Source: Larix kaempferi
Lineage: Eukaryota; Streptophyta; Pinopsida; Pinales; Pinaceae
Assembly (NCBI GenBank): GCA_027924585.1
Contig: BSBM01000486.1
Location: forward strand, 42,774,501 to 42,838,500
Length of the DNA: 64,000 nucleotides
Direction of reading: 5' to 3'
The translations under genes were made by a program, and so were the position numbers. Position 1 is the first letter of the stretch. Each line of letters starts with the position of its first letter. The notes beneath the pieces were generated by a model. The model had not been told where the DNA came from. It ran no database searches and saw only the letters and a program-made list of their open reading frames with translations. This document shows positions 12,380 through 24,075 of this stretch, piece after piece.

Positions 12380-13760
12380 TCTTGGTTGCAGCATTGGGGC
12401 TATATGGGCCAAAAATCCACACTTAAAAGCAGGAATTATAAATGATTCTATGAAAATTGAGTTTTTTTAAGTGGCGGATAAGGGGGCCATAAGTAATTTT
12501 GAAATAATCCCCTTGTTACCAATTTGAAATTTCATGATATTATGAAATTTTGAAAATTTGGGAATATTGAGATGGGCCCCACCCGTGCCACGTGGATAAA
12601 TATGTGACGTGGAGGAGCTATGTGGGTAGGAGTTATGACATGGAGGATCCACATGGGAAAGAGGTATGATGTGGACCAACCACATCATACTCGTGCACAC
12701 ATGACCACATGAGAGTAAGGTATAAGGTAAGAGGAGATCGAACAATTGGGCGACAACGAATATTGATGACTGGTAGTGATCCAAGATGGTGAACATGCAT
12801 TCGAGTTAACTTATTTGACATGTGTTGGAAATGTAAAACTGTCGAAGTGATGTGTCGCCCGCTTGTTCATTAAGGACCATCAAGGAAATTTTGGAAAAAT
12901 ACTTTCTCATTGAGTGGGAACCACCTTTTTGCCTTTCACCAAAACCACCATTGGGGGTGGAATGAATGATGTTGGAAGGACAGGTGGAATGATGACATGG
13001 AGGCCAGTTGAGGGTGACATGGTCGTGTCAAGGGGTGACACATAGGACCCCACCAACTCATCAACAAACACATGTATTGAAACCTCAACACCTCGCCACA
13101 TCAACATCATGCCATGCCGATAGAGGATAAGGAAAATTGATAAAAAATATTTGGAGCCTAAGAGTTTGGAAAAAATTCAAGAGTTAAAAGTAGTCAATTC
13201 CAGAATTTTATAAAATGTGACTATAGAATCAGATCAAATAGATGAAAGTTTCTAAGTAATCCTTGGCATGAGTATTATCAACATCCGATATAAATTTTTT
13301 TTGGTTCTCCTCGTATTTTCTTCTATAGGTTTTTGCAGTTGGTCTCTGAAGCTAAATGGACTTACAGGAAAAGTGCAGAATGAAATTTGATAATTTTGAA
13401 AGGTTGTAACATTTTTCTTAGGAATAAAAAATGGGCATACTTATAGTCAATGGAAATCTTATCCATGAGGGAACAAATTTGAACCATCATATTCTGAATG
13501 GGTGATTCATATATTTTTACAAAAATGAGCAAAAAAGTGCCTTTAGCCTTGATTTGGAAAAATAAAATGTCAATATGGGTAGTTCCTAGAATGCATAAAA
13601 ATTAATTTTATGATTTTATAAGAATGTAATGATGCTAACAGATGTGATTATATGAACAATTTTTCAGATTCAATATAGTATCAAGAACAATTATGTTCAA
13701 CATTCAATATAGTGTAGTTTAGAAATCCTTAGTCTTGGTTGGGCCAAGAAAATCATCATC
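12380..13760 (+). other. Leader of element E
   Basis: Sequence between PBS and gag with no sustained frame. 12580-13110 contains dense short CACATGG/CATGTGG-type repeats that produce spurious His/Pro-rich frames on the minus strand. Confidence 0.5.
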
Positions 13761-14808
13761 ATGGATGATGCACATGATCCTTATGTAGCTAAAACATATG
13801 TCATGGGAGAAAATATTCATGTTAAAAATGTAGAGACATTATCTAATGGTTGAAGAAATCAAGTAACTCCCATAGACATTGTAGAAACAATGAGAATCCT
13901 AAAAGTGGAACTACAAAGTTGTAGAGTAGATAACGAGAGGTTGATTAGAGCTCAAGAAGAAAAAAACTAGATAAATGCAACTATGATCCAAAGATTAACA
14001 TACATTCAGAGGAATATTCACCATGGGAAACACTCATGAAATGAGGAAAAGAGTGGGAATAGCTCAATGAAGCATTCTCATAAGATGTCCCATAGCTTAA
14101 GAAGGGTTTTCGGAGATAGGAGATATACTTGAGAATTCTCTTCTATTGAGTAATATGGCTCTACAAAATTGCTTGAAGTTTGAAGATTTTATTCTCATGG
14201 GAATAAGAGGAAGAGGGTTTTATAGAACAACTCACATGGAGAATTTCATAAGGCTAAACCTCCTACTTTTGATGGTGAAGTAAAATATGGTCAACAAGCT
14301 AAGGATTGGATTCTTGGGATGAGAAAGTATTTCAAAGTCCAAGACTACTCAGGGAACATGAAGGCATGGGTGGCCATATTTAATTTGAATGGAAGAGCAT
14401 CTATATGGTGGTAGACATATGACCTCATGTGCTTACACCCAATGGAGGGGATTGTTTCAATAGACAATAATTGATACACCCTATGCCATGCATTAAACAC
14501 ACTATGAAAACTTTTATATATGCTACGCCAACGTTACTTGTGCGTTACTCCAACTTTGAGAAAGACTATGCCATCATTTACACCCTGAAGAAATGCTATT
14601 AGATGGTGCATCTCTAGAGCAGCCTTCTAGGGGGGGTAACTTGGGAATATACCCTAGTTAAATGCTATTATGTGGTGCAACTCCGGAGCTTCTCCAAGGG
14701 GAGATCACCTTAGGCAAGTGAAGCAACTCAATGAAAGGAATATTGTGTGGAAGCAATTTAAGAAGTACTTCAAGCAAAAGTACCTCTCAATAGGCACTAT
14801 AATGACAA
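13761..14808 (+). pseudogene. Gag of element E, first part
   Basis: From ATG 13761 (MDDAHDPYVAKTYV) there is an N-terminal region with a coiled segment (IVETMRILKVELQS). The capsid core begins near 14255: AKPPTFDGEV, then WILGMRKYFKV, a GRASIWW motif, and IVWKQFKKYFKQKY just before the break. Stops occur at several places (for example near 13848 and 14412) and 14460-14720 looks like a small foreign or scrambled insert. It is cut by element C at 14813. The family assignment is firm; the protein is dead. Confidence 0.7.
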
Positions 14809-14813
14809 AATCA

Positions 14814-15036
14814 TGTTAGAAATTATGATCCAAAACATGTTTTTTAGTTTTAGTTTAGTAAACTTTGTTGTAAAAGTATACCTACACACTCACGTGATTA
14901 TGTGAGGTGTCCTTAGTCAGTTTTAGGTAATGGTTTTATAGTTATTTAAACCCATATCCCTTGAGGTTGATGTGTTCTTACTCCTCATGTTTGTTATCAT
15001 GTTTGTTATTTAACTTTTTTCCTCCATGTTTTCAAA
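14814..15036 (+). repeat. 5' LTR of element C (right edge uncertain)
   Basis: It matches the 3' LTR from TGTTAGAAATT to a CCTCCATGTT block at about 15025-15036. Beyond that the two copies do not align, although the 3' copy has about 33 more bases. A PBS-like site only appears at 15354, so this LTR may carry an insertion or the 3' copy a deletion. Confidence 0.7.
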
Positions 15037-16440
15037 GTCTCAATCTTGAACTTTTTTTTTAATTTTCTCGGATGTCCATCAAGTAGCTCTTGAACAACAC
15101 ACACCTCTCATTTACCCTAGAAGTAGAGAAAAATAGAAACTGGGCTTTAAGGATTGAGCTTTAAACTTGTTCAAACCTATTAGAACGGAATCTGGCTTAA
15201 CCTCGTATTGATGAATGTCATGCTAGGCATGAGCGTACCCAACTTGCCTTCCATGAAATGAAAATTGGCACATCGTCTGCCATGGGATGTTTCGACCACA
15301 ACGTTCATGTTTGTTTGCACCGATTCATCATCCTTTGATGCTATTTAACGGTTGGTAGCAGAGTTTTACATGACATTTGTTAAAGCTTTTTGAAGCCAGT
15401 CCAAGAGGTAGTTGAAAGAAGACCGTGCATGATCTGAGGGGACTGTATGGTTGTTAGTGTGAAGTTTGTCCATTTAAAAATTCAACAAAGAGAATGACAA
15501 CAGATGCCTCCCTTCGATTCAGCACGAGACATTAAGTTTTTCCTTTGATTGCTTTCTTGAAGAAGAATTTATATGCATTGTCAAGTGATAGAAACTTGCA
15601 GGCTCAAGAAGAGTCTTCTCGTTGGATTCTGTCTCTCCCTGTACACAGACTTGTGTATTGTACTCAAGGAAGAGGATTAAGAAGGTGGAATCGTATTAAG
15701 AAGGCTGTCACTTTGGGATTTTTTAAAGCATGAAGAAGGCTGTCACTTTGGGATTGTTTAAAGTATGAAGAAGGCTGTCATGTTGCACATTCAGAAGCTG
15801 CTGCATGTTGCTGTCTGGAGGCTGTCTCACGTTCAACATCTGTGTTGACGTTAAATATCTGCGTTGAGAAAGCTGCTCGTCTTCAGAGCAGGAAGGTCAC
15901 AACATGAAGTGAAGGATATAACAAAGAATTGCATTTACGTGCTCTCATTGAAATCACGTCACACTTCTACTCATTTGTTGCGGCTCTTTTACGCTGTTGC
16001 TATGAGAAGACTGTTCGAGGTGAAGTTTTGATTAAGATATATTGTAACCCTAGTTTTATTAAAAGAAGCTTATATGTATATGAAAAGGTTGATATATTGT
16101 GACTTTATGGTGATATAAGAAGTCTTTTAACGTTGATATATTTTTTGAAGTTATAAGAAGATTTTTTATTTGTAAAAAAAAGCCAATATAAATTGGTTTT
16201 ACATTGTGAAATTTAAGGGATTGATTGATTTGGTGCATGGTTTCATTTTGTGATGATATAAGGAGTTTTTTTGGTGGCATACGAGGATATTTTATATTTT
16301 GGTGGCATACAGAGATATTTTTTTATTGAAGGTATAAGTATTTTATTGCTTCCTTGGAGTTATAAGTTTTTTTTACTTCTTTGGAGTTAAAGTTATTTTT
16401 TTCATACATATTTTTTGGTCATTTGTTTAAGTCCTTCATT
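15037..16440 (+). other. Leader of element C, with PBS-like site and short repeats
   Basis: TGGTAGCAGAG at 15354-15364 resembles the initiator tRNA-Met PBS with one mismatch. A 35-bp direct repeat (AAGAAGGCTGTCACTTTGGG) begins at 15698, 15733 and 15768. 16040-16430 is T-rich with repeats of GATATA and TTGGTGGCATAC. The 62-codon frame at 15545-15733 overlaps the repeat and shows no family features. Confidence 0.5.
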
Positions 16441-17475
16441 ATGTCCAAAGTAGTTTGTTTATTCAATGACTTTGAAAAGTTGGAAGGATCCAAAAATTAT
16501 AAAGTTTAGAGTGGTCATATTCAAAGAACTATTTATAATGAGTTGTGGAAGGGTATTTGTAATTCACAACCGACCAAACCTACTGATGCTGATAAATTAG
16601 CTAAGTGGGAACTTAAAGATGAGAAAGCTTTAGCACTCATTCATAGTGTTATATCTGATGATGTTTATGTTCATATAGAGAATTTCGGTTGTGCTTGGTC
16701 AACTTGGAACACTCTTAAAGATTTGTTTGATTCACAACCAGAAGCCAAGAAAATTGATCTCCAATTAAAGTTATTTCAGTAGAAATGGACTTAGCGTGGT
16801 GATGTTATGGAATACATTTCAAGGTTGAAGAATATTAAATAGGAAATCACTAAAGCAGGTTTTGGTAAAATTGAAAATAGTCTAATGGTCACAATTATGA
16901 TTAATGTTCTTCCTGAATCATACAAACATTTTTTGGAGACTTTACAACTTACAGATAAATTGGATAACATTATTTTTGATAAGTTTAGTGAGCTACTAGA
17001 AAACCATGATAAAAATTTTGGTAAATCAAAACAATAAGGAGAAGATGTATTGGTTGCTAGTACAAGTAAATCTTCCACAGGAAAAAATGTTAATACTACC
17101 AAAAGTAATGATCATAAAGGAAATGAAAATCCAAGAAATGCTTTTCAGTATTCAAATCGAGGTCGTGGTCACGGTTGTGGCAGAGGAAGAAGCCAAGGAA
17201 GTGGTCGAGGAAGAGGCAGGGGTAGAGGTGATATGACTTGGAATAAGGTAAATTCAAAAGAAGATGGTACATGTACTCAACATACACAATTCAGTGGCAG
17301 AGGAAGAGGTAAAAAACAGGTAACTTTCTTTCGATGTATTAAAATTGGACATTATGCCTCTGATTGCAGAGCTTCTTTTAATAAGATTGTAAATGAGAAA
17401 GAGTCTTCATCAACACAATATGCATATGCAGAGAATAGTGAGGATTGTGAATATGCTTTTACAACATTTCAATAG
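16441..17475 (+). pseudogene. Gag of element C (Ty1/copia)
   Basis: It starts MSKVVCLFNDF and continues in one frame to 17475. A copia-type gag core is visible (WKGICNSQP, DEKALALIHS, WNTLKDLF, VINVLPESYKHF-like), followed by a long Gly/Arg-rich stretch (RGRGHGCGRGRS..., 17155-17235) and a zinc knuckle near 17333-17373 in which the second Cys is lost (CIKIGHYASDC). In-frame stops lie at about 16506, 16780, 16792, 16840, 17035 and 17473. By family comparison most replace Gln or Trp codons, that is, C-to-T or G-to-A changes. Confidence 0.8.
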
Positions 17476-18342
17476 TTAGAAGAAGCAAGCTTAGTTCAAT
17501 CAACTTACTCTTGCAAAAATGATTTTGAAGATGCATGGATTATGGATACATGAGCCACTCAACATATGACATACATGAGAGATTTCTTTTGGAATTATCA
17601 GGATTGCCATTTGAATTCAGTTTTTTTAGTAGATGATACTCCACATATACCACATGGAAAAGGATTAGTTAAGGTATTTTTACCAACAATTGGTGAAAGA
17701 TTGATTTCTAATGTTTGGTTTGTTCCCACTTTTAAGAAACATTTGTTGTCTTTGGTTTACATTCACCAGCTAGGACATCAAATTGTGACGGATGATGGAA
17801 TACTTAAAATCAACTCAGTTAAGGATGGATACAAAACAATGATGACATGTTGTGATGATGGAAGACTTCTTAGAATGAAGGGCACATTAATTCCAAGAAT
17901 AAAGGAATTTGCAGGATTATTTGAGGTTGGTATTACACCCATAAGGTTGTGGCACATTCATTTTGGTCACTTGAATGAAAATAGTCTTGTTCAACTTCAA
18001 CAACAAGGAATGGTAAGGGGTTACCTACTTTTAAGAAGGAAAAAAGCAAGATGTCAAGCTTGTATTTTTGGAAAACAGAGAAGGTTACCTTTTCCCAAAA
18101 GCACTTGGAGGGAAACTAGGAGATTATAGCTTATACACAGTGATATTTGTGGACCTTTGGACACTTCATTTGGTGGATTCAAGTATTTTTTTCTCTTGAT
18201 TGATGATTATAGCATGATGGTTTGGGTGTATTTTTTGAAGGAGAAATTAGAAGCATTTGTTAAGTTTCAATCTTTTCAAAATTTGGATGAAACTGCAACT
18301 AAAGAAAAAATTGCCACATTGAGAACTAATAATGGTGGTCAG
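17476..18342 (+). pseudogene. Protease and N-terminal integrase of element C
   Basis: In frame with gag. The protease site reads W-I-M-D-T-stop-A-T-Q-H-M-T near 17537-17575: a TGA replaces the Gly codon of the catalytic D-T-G. The integrase zinc-binding region follows (LWHIHFGHLNENSL ... CQACIFGKQ, about 17950-18075), then the first catalytic Asp in IHSDICGP near 18140. The second catalytic motif reads RTNNGG where the family has RTDNGG, so the Asp is lost by a G-to-A change. A TAG lies at 18127. The frame stops at the insertion of D and resumes at 27339. Confidence 0.85.
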
Positions 18343-19727
18343 TGTCACATCCCCATCTTGACCCTATAGCATTAAAATGTAAATGATGTAATATTGTTAT
18401 AAAATCATGGTGAGGAGCTCAAGGCCAAGGCCCCGCCATCGATTTATTGGTGCATACGGTTTGCGTGCTAGGAAGGCACATTGGAATATCAACATCATGT
18501 AAATATGCATTTTAATAAAATACCCACAACTAGCTATGCAATGCAACAAAGAGATGGGGGCATGATTTTACAAGGAATTGGGAGGGAAACATTCAAACCC
18601 TTGAGCCAATCAAGTCAAGCCAAGTGTCAATGAGAGAACCCATCAAATCTTCAACTGCCCATGTTGACTGTTGTACCCAATCATTCATTCTCCCAAGAAT
18701 TGGTTGAGGTAGTTAATGCCTTGGGAATGGAGAGGTATGGCTATCCAAATTCGAGTATGGGCAAGCCACCCTTCATGAAAAAATGTGTTTGGCTTCCTTG
18801 GCAAGAAAAGAGCTAGGAATTTCTCCCCAAGCCATTACCCATCAACCAGTTCTGCCTCTCTCACATTTTTGGGAGCTGCCTGGGCATTTTTCCTCCATGT
18901 TTTCTTGTGTTTCCCTTGTTTTTCAGTTGGGGAGAGTGCGTTTTTGTGTTGCAGAGTGGCTGGGAGTATGGGAGTGTGATTTGGGGTTTCATTGGGGCTT
19001 TTTTTGCCATTGAGATGCCCAAAATACCCATGGAAAATTGGGTTGGCTCCTTGTGGACGATTTCCCCTTCCATAATCCATTTTTGGTGTGCCCACGTTTT
19101 GGGGAAAATCTATGGCCATCTTGTTTGTGAATTCCATTGCTGGAAATGTGTATCCATGCCCAATGTTTGTGCTTGCTGTGTGAGAAATGAATATGTTGGG
19201 TATGGGTTATGGGTATCTGTTGTTTTGGCTTGAGCTTGAGTGCAAGCATTCAGGGTTCTAATGTAGTCTGATAAACCTAGCTATGGACTAGCTTGGCTGA
19301 AATGAAATGCTTAATTGGCTATGAATGAGCTGAATGTCCCATTTTCCTTGTAAGAATCATGCCTAGCTCGGGGGTGGCCTTTGGATGGACTGATTATATG
19401 TCGTCGAAGAGCCTACGATTGGGTGGAATGTTGCAGCGACATAACTAGTCATTTGGGATAATTGCACAACAAAGATAAGTGTTTTTTGTCTATGTATTTA
19501 CTTTTGAAATTTTATAATTTGATGGCTGATTTAATATGTTGAATGCATACAAAAAAATGTGTGTGGATGAAGTTTTAATTCTGCTGTGCATATTGATTTA
19601 AGTTACATATGCACACCTCTGAATTTATGTGTATGAATAAGATGAATGGGCTGAATTTTTATGAAAAGCCCTAGGAATAGACATCACGTTCTCTCCCTTG
19701 CTGGGTCTGATGGGAGGGTATGTGATA
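18343..19727 (+). repeat. 5' LTR of element D (1385 bp)
   Basis: It begins TGTCACATCCCC and ends ATGTGATA; the ends form an 8-bp inverted repeat with one C-to-T change. It aligns along its full length with the 3' copy at roughly 5% difference by eye. Reading frames of 60-108 codons on both strands here recur in the 3' LTR and are incidental. Confidence 0.92.
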
Positions 19728-19730
19728 GTT

Positions 19731-19742
19731 TGGTATCAAAGC
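19731..19742 (+). other. Primer-binding site of element D
   Basis: TGGTATCAAAGC, one mismatch from the initiator tRNA-Met complement, three bases downstream of the LTR as in element E. Confidence 0.8.
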
Positions 19743-19854
19743 TGCTGGTTGCAGCAATGGGCCTTCATGAGCTGCCTATCATAGTGGTAGAGGTAAGTAT
19801 TCCTCCTGCTCAAACTGATCCTTAAGAAAATTTTAAATTTTCAAAAATTTTAAA

Positions 19855-20575
19855 GTATTTTGACTACTGTCTCGGCGAGCTCATCCGCAACGGCGACAAG
19901 ACTCGGCGAGCTCGTCTGCAATGGTGGCAAGGCTCGGCGAGCTCGTCCGCAATAGCGGCGAAACTTGGCTAGTTGCTCCACAAATGAAATGGCAGAAAAG
20001 TTAAGAGTTTTGCTCCGCAACGGTGGAAGAGATGGGTGAAGTTGCTCCGCAACGAACCAGCAGAGAATCCATAAGTTCGCCGAAAAAGAAGGAAAAATTT
20101 TGGTGGAAGAACTTGACGAGTTCATCTGCAATGGCGGACATAGCTGGCAAGTTTGCGCCGTAATGACGAAAAAGATTGGTGAGTTTCCGTCGTAGAGCCG
20201 AAAGGACTCGGTGAGTTGGTCTGCAACAACGGAAGGACTCAGCGAGTTGGTCCAAAAAAAATTCTAAGTGTCTTTTGTCGGAAGGAAGTGGCAAGTTGCG
20301 CTGAAGTGGCGGAAAGAACTGTTGAGTTTGGGCCGAAGTTTTCGAAATGGTCAACCGGAAGAGATGGATGAGTTCGTCCGCGACACCGGAAAAATCTCGG
20401 CGAGTTCGTCCATGACACCGAAAGAAACTCGGCGAGTTCGTCCGCGACACCAGAAGAAACTCGGTGAGTTCGTCCGCGACACCGGAAGAAACTTGGCAAG
20501 TTTGTCTGCGACACCGGAAGAAACTTGGCAAGTTCGTCCGCAATGGTCGGAAGAGAATTGCCAAGTCTGCTGAAA
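19855..20575. repeat. G+C-rich minisatellite with an exact 32-bp period
   Basis: Units of the type CTCGGCGAGTTCGTCCGCGA start at 20396, 20428, 20460, 20492 and 20524, exactly 32 bp apart. More degenerate copies extend left to about 19865. As 32 is not a multiple of three, the array opens overlapping long frames in several phases on both strands, all coding the same short peptide blocks; these are not genes. CpG-rich units stand out in an A/T-rich element. Confidence 0.85.
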
Positions 20576-20959
20576 CAAGAAATTTTAGTGGTTTTCTAGG
20601 GTGAAATTCAAGCGCTAAAAGCTGAAAATGGTCGTGAACTTATGCGCTAGATTGCGCGAAGTCGGAGAATTAAAAAAAAAAAAAAATGAGAGCGCTTCCA
20701 TTGACCCACCCTGCAGTGGCGAGCCACAAGGGGGCAAGCCCCCTTAACCCCTGTCGTCCTCCGGAGACATTCATTGAAAGTGTGAAATGCACTCTTGGGA
20801 TGAGGAGCGCGGATTGCATAAAGGGTGGTGGAATTCTCAACAAGAGTAATGGGTTGTAATATCCATTATGGAGAATGAAAGGGAAATTCCTCACCTTAAA
20901 CTATTTTTGGTTATAGCATAAGAATTGCATGTTTGTAATATAGCAAAAATGAATGTTAT

Positions 20960-21004
<45 letters not shown>
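20960..21004. repeat. (CA)n(TA)n microsatellite
   Basis: A CA tract passes directly into a TA tract inside element D. A second pure TA tract lies at about 22577-22607. Confidence 0.9.
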
Positions 21005-21007
<3 letters not shown>

Positions 21008-22571
21008 AATTGCTAATTTGTGCAAATATCATAGCTAATGATTGCTTCTGCGCATGGTAGAGAGCCATGAAATTGAATCAGCTATGATGTGGAAGAGGAA
21101 ATCCCATGCTACAATGAGGAAATTGGAAAGGGAGAATTCCTTGACTCCTCTCTTACTATTGTTTTTGTATTTTACAAGTTTTATATGCATAAAAACTATG
21201 GCATAGGAATGTTGAAAATGCAAAGGATCGTATAGACGAAGTAAATGTGCACTAGTTGGCACATTAATAGATATTGCATAGTGCATAAGAAGGTGTTTAT
21301 GCATAATGTTGCATATGGGTAAAAAGGTATTGAAGTTACACATGCCATGGTATTGCCTAAGGTTGATCACCAGTAATGTTGTTGATAATGGTTGTATGAA
21401 TCATACCATAAAATCATGATGGAAAATGCAAAAGGATAGATAGATGAAGTGAATATGTACTAGCTGGAATACTAATAGACATTGCATAAGTGTATGTGGA
21501 AATGTTTGTACATGTATATGATACTGCGTATTGGTAAAACAGTGAAGTTTTACATATGCAATGAGCAACTTAAGATAATTATTGTGGTTGCTAATAGTTA
21601 TGCATGCTCGCATTGGTTGTAGGACCAAAGACAACCAAAGCAGGGCTAAAGACATTGATGATGTTGTTGCATAGGAACAACAACGTTATGAAGAAAGGAT
21701 GGTGCAACAAATCTATGATCAGGAGGATGGAAAAAGGACTATGTAACCTTGGTGAGAGGCCAATTGATTAGGTAACATCAAGAGATGTTAAATATAGCCA
21801 TGCAGGTAATGGCTATTTGTGCTTAAAGTGCATGAATGCTGAAAAAGGATTTGGTAAGATCCCTTCAACTATGATTAAACTATGTTGATTTGGTTTGCAT
21901 GTGATATGGAGTGCCTGAATGTGAATGTCAACCTACCAAGTATGGTGAGGTGTGGGTAAGTGAAGGCAGTGAGCCTTACACCCTATAGTTTCTTAGAAAC
22001 CTCAATGCATTCATATGAAATTATAACATGCCATTTGTGTATGTTGGATTATAAGTTTAAATAACCAAAGAAAGTGAGGACTTATGGTCCTATCATGGTG
22101 GTGCATGCTATGTGGGGAAGACATGGTTAGGCCATAATATGTTTGAATGCATAATATTCATGAATTAATGCAAGGTTGCATTAAGGGGATGTGCATTAAA
22201 CATATTTTGTACAATCTCGTGGTTATGCATTGAGTAGGTGCACATTAAAAGATTATGTGATTATTGTAATGTGTACGCATAGGTATGGGTGCACATGTTG
22301 AGACGCATTATGGAATGCATGGTTGTGGTGTATGTTTCATGCATTTAGACAATAGATGAAATGGTGAACCATTGTTAATACTGAGAGAATTTCATGAGCT
22401 GTTGTGAATGCAGGAGAATGATTGCATGAAGAAGGTAGACATGTTGATGGGCTACCAAGAGTGCCCTGTTGAAATGAAGGATTTGTATGGATACGAAGTA
22501 ATGAGTATCCAAAGCTTCGTTTAAATTGCATAAATGACGTGACTGTGTCTTGCAATTTCATTATGATAATG

Positions 22572-22609
<38 letters not shown>

Positions 22610-23833
22610 CATTGCATTTTAAGATGTTAACAACTGGAAGTGTTTGAATTATGGAGTGTTATAATTCTGAAATTACTCCAGTGACTGTGGTAGCAATGAA
22701 ATATTATATGCATAGAGACTTACAAAGCGTTTCGCTGATTGAAGTTTCAGATTTCAGGTAGATTTTTTTGGGCATGGAAAATATGGGTAAGTCCATGATG
22801 AAGATTGGGATCTACCATGAGAAAGAGCCAGACGATATGAGAACAAACTCATGGCTAAGCAAATCAATTCTGCAGAGGACAGAATTGCAAATTCATACTT
22901 GAATTTAATTATTGATGTCATCGTTTGATTAAGGAAAATCATATTTGAATTCTATTGTTAAATGATGCTAACTGTTTGGCTATTTGATAAATGTGCCAAG
23001 AAGACACATTGCAGGAAGACCGGGAGTGATGGCCTGCAAAAGCCAAACTAAATGGGAAAGACCCCATGCTTTGGAAATGGGTTTCAGGTGAAACACCATT
23101 GATAATGTCTTAGCCAAACCGCATGTCGGTAAACCATGAGAGTGAGATGGTAAAGCTATGCCAAGAAGGCATGTGAGATACATCTGCAAAATGAATGAGT
23201 ATTCTGTGACCCTAGATTAGAACATGCATGTCTAAATTATTAGGGTTAATATGCAGAGCATGCTCTATTTTGTTTATATCATTGCAAACTTCCTGAGTAT
23301 GATTAAGGCGTACATGGCACACATCAAAAAGGGGGTGCACACCTTTTCTGGTGTTGGGTCATGATAGGGTTTTCAATATTTACTACACCCTAAGGGAATG
23401 GACGCATTCCTGGTGTTTCAATACTTGATAGTGATTGATATGGAATGTGGTTAAGAATTTGAACAACAATACTGATGAGCTTGCTTATCCTTCTTGTGTT
23501 GTCATCCTACACAGATGCAGATTGATACTGCACATTAAGGGGCAAAGTGAAGAAGGGTACGCAAAAGGACTGTATAGGAATTGGTATCATTTCTATGCTC
23601 ACATTAAATATTACCAAAAGGGATGGACAGGCACGAAGAACTGTGTAATAAGAAGGGGTATCACCCTTGTGTGAGTGGGGCCATGTTAACCTGCAGTCAA
23701 GAAGTCACCTATAAAGTTACTAAAAGGAACCACCGATTTGCACAAGAGAAGGAGTGGCGTCCTTGTATGAATGAAAAGCTGTATGTGTGAAGGGTTGTGG
23801 TGCAAGAAGGTGTGGTGACATTGGTGAAGGCAT
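21005..23833 (+). other. Internal region of element D without recognisable genes
   Basis: Short diverged direct repeats occur (for example, around 21180-21330 and 21405-21550 share a GAAAATGCAAAGGAT...TGCATA pattern about 230 bp apart). No retroviral motif was found on either strand. The TA tract at 22577-22607 lies here. Confidence 0.5.
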
Positions 23834-24075
23834 GAAATGCCTATTGGTTCATCAGTAGGAGGGAGGGCACCAAGACTAACTAAAAACCATGAAATTCCTA
23901 TTGGGTCAACAGTAGGAGGGTGGGCACCAAGACTGACTAAAAACCCTGAAATGCCTATTGGGTTAGCAGTAGGAGGGTGGGCGCCAAGATTGAATAAAAA
24001 ACCTGAAATTCCTATTAGGTCGACAGTAGGAGGGCGGGCGCCAAGACTGACTGAAAACCCTGAGATACCTATGGA
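23834..24075 (+). repeat. 57-bp tandem repeat, 4.2 copies, encoding a 19-residue repeat
   Basis: Units start at 23834, 23891, 23948, 24005 and 24062 (partial), each exactly 57 bp. The plus-strand frame 23837-24082 stays open throughout and reads repeated (M/I)PIGS(S/T)VGG(R/W)APRLT blocks. Because 57 is 19 codons the frame is kept. It is not known whether it is translated. Confidence 0.85.

Noticed and set aside
18783-19249. Several overlapping frames of 60-108 codons on both strands, repeated at 26266-26855
   Set aside because: They lie in the two LTRs of element D, overlap each other in several phases and show no protein family features.
20001-20578. Long frames (up to 187 codons) on both strands
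   Set aside because: Produced by the 32-bp minisatellite, whose period shifts phase, so the same peptide appears in all frames.
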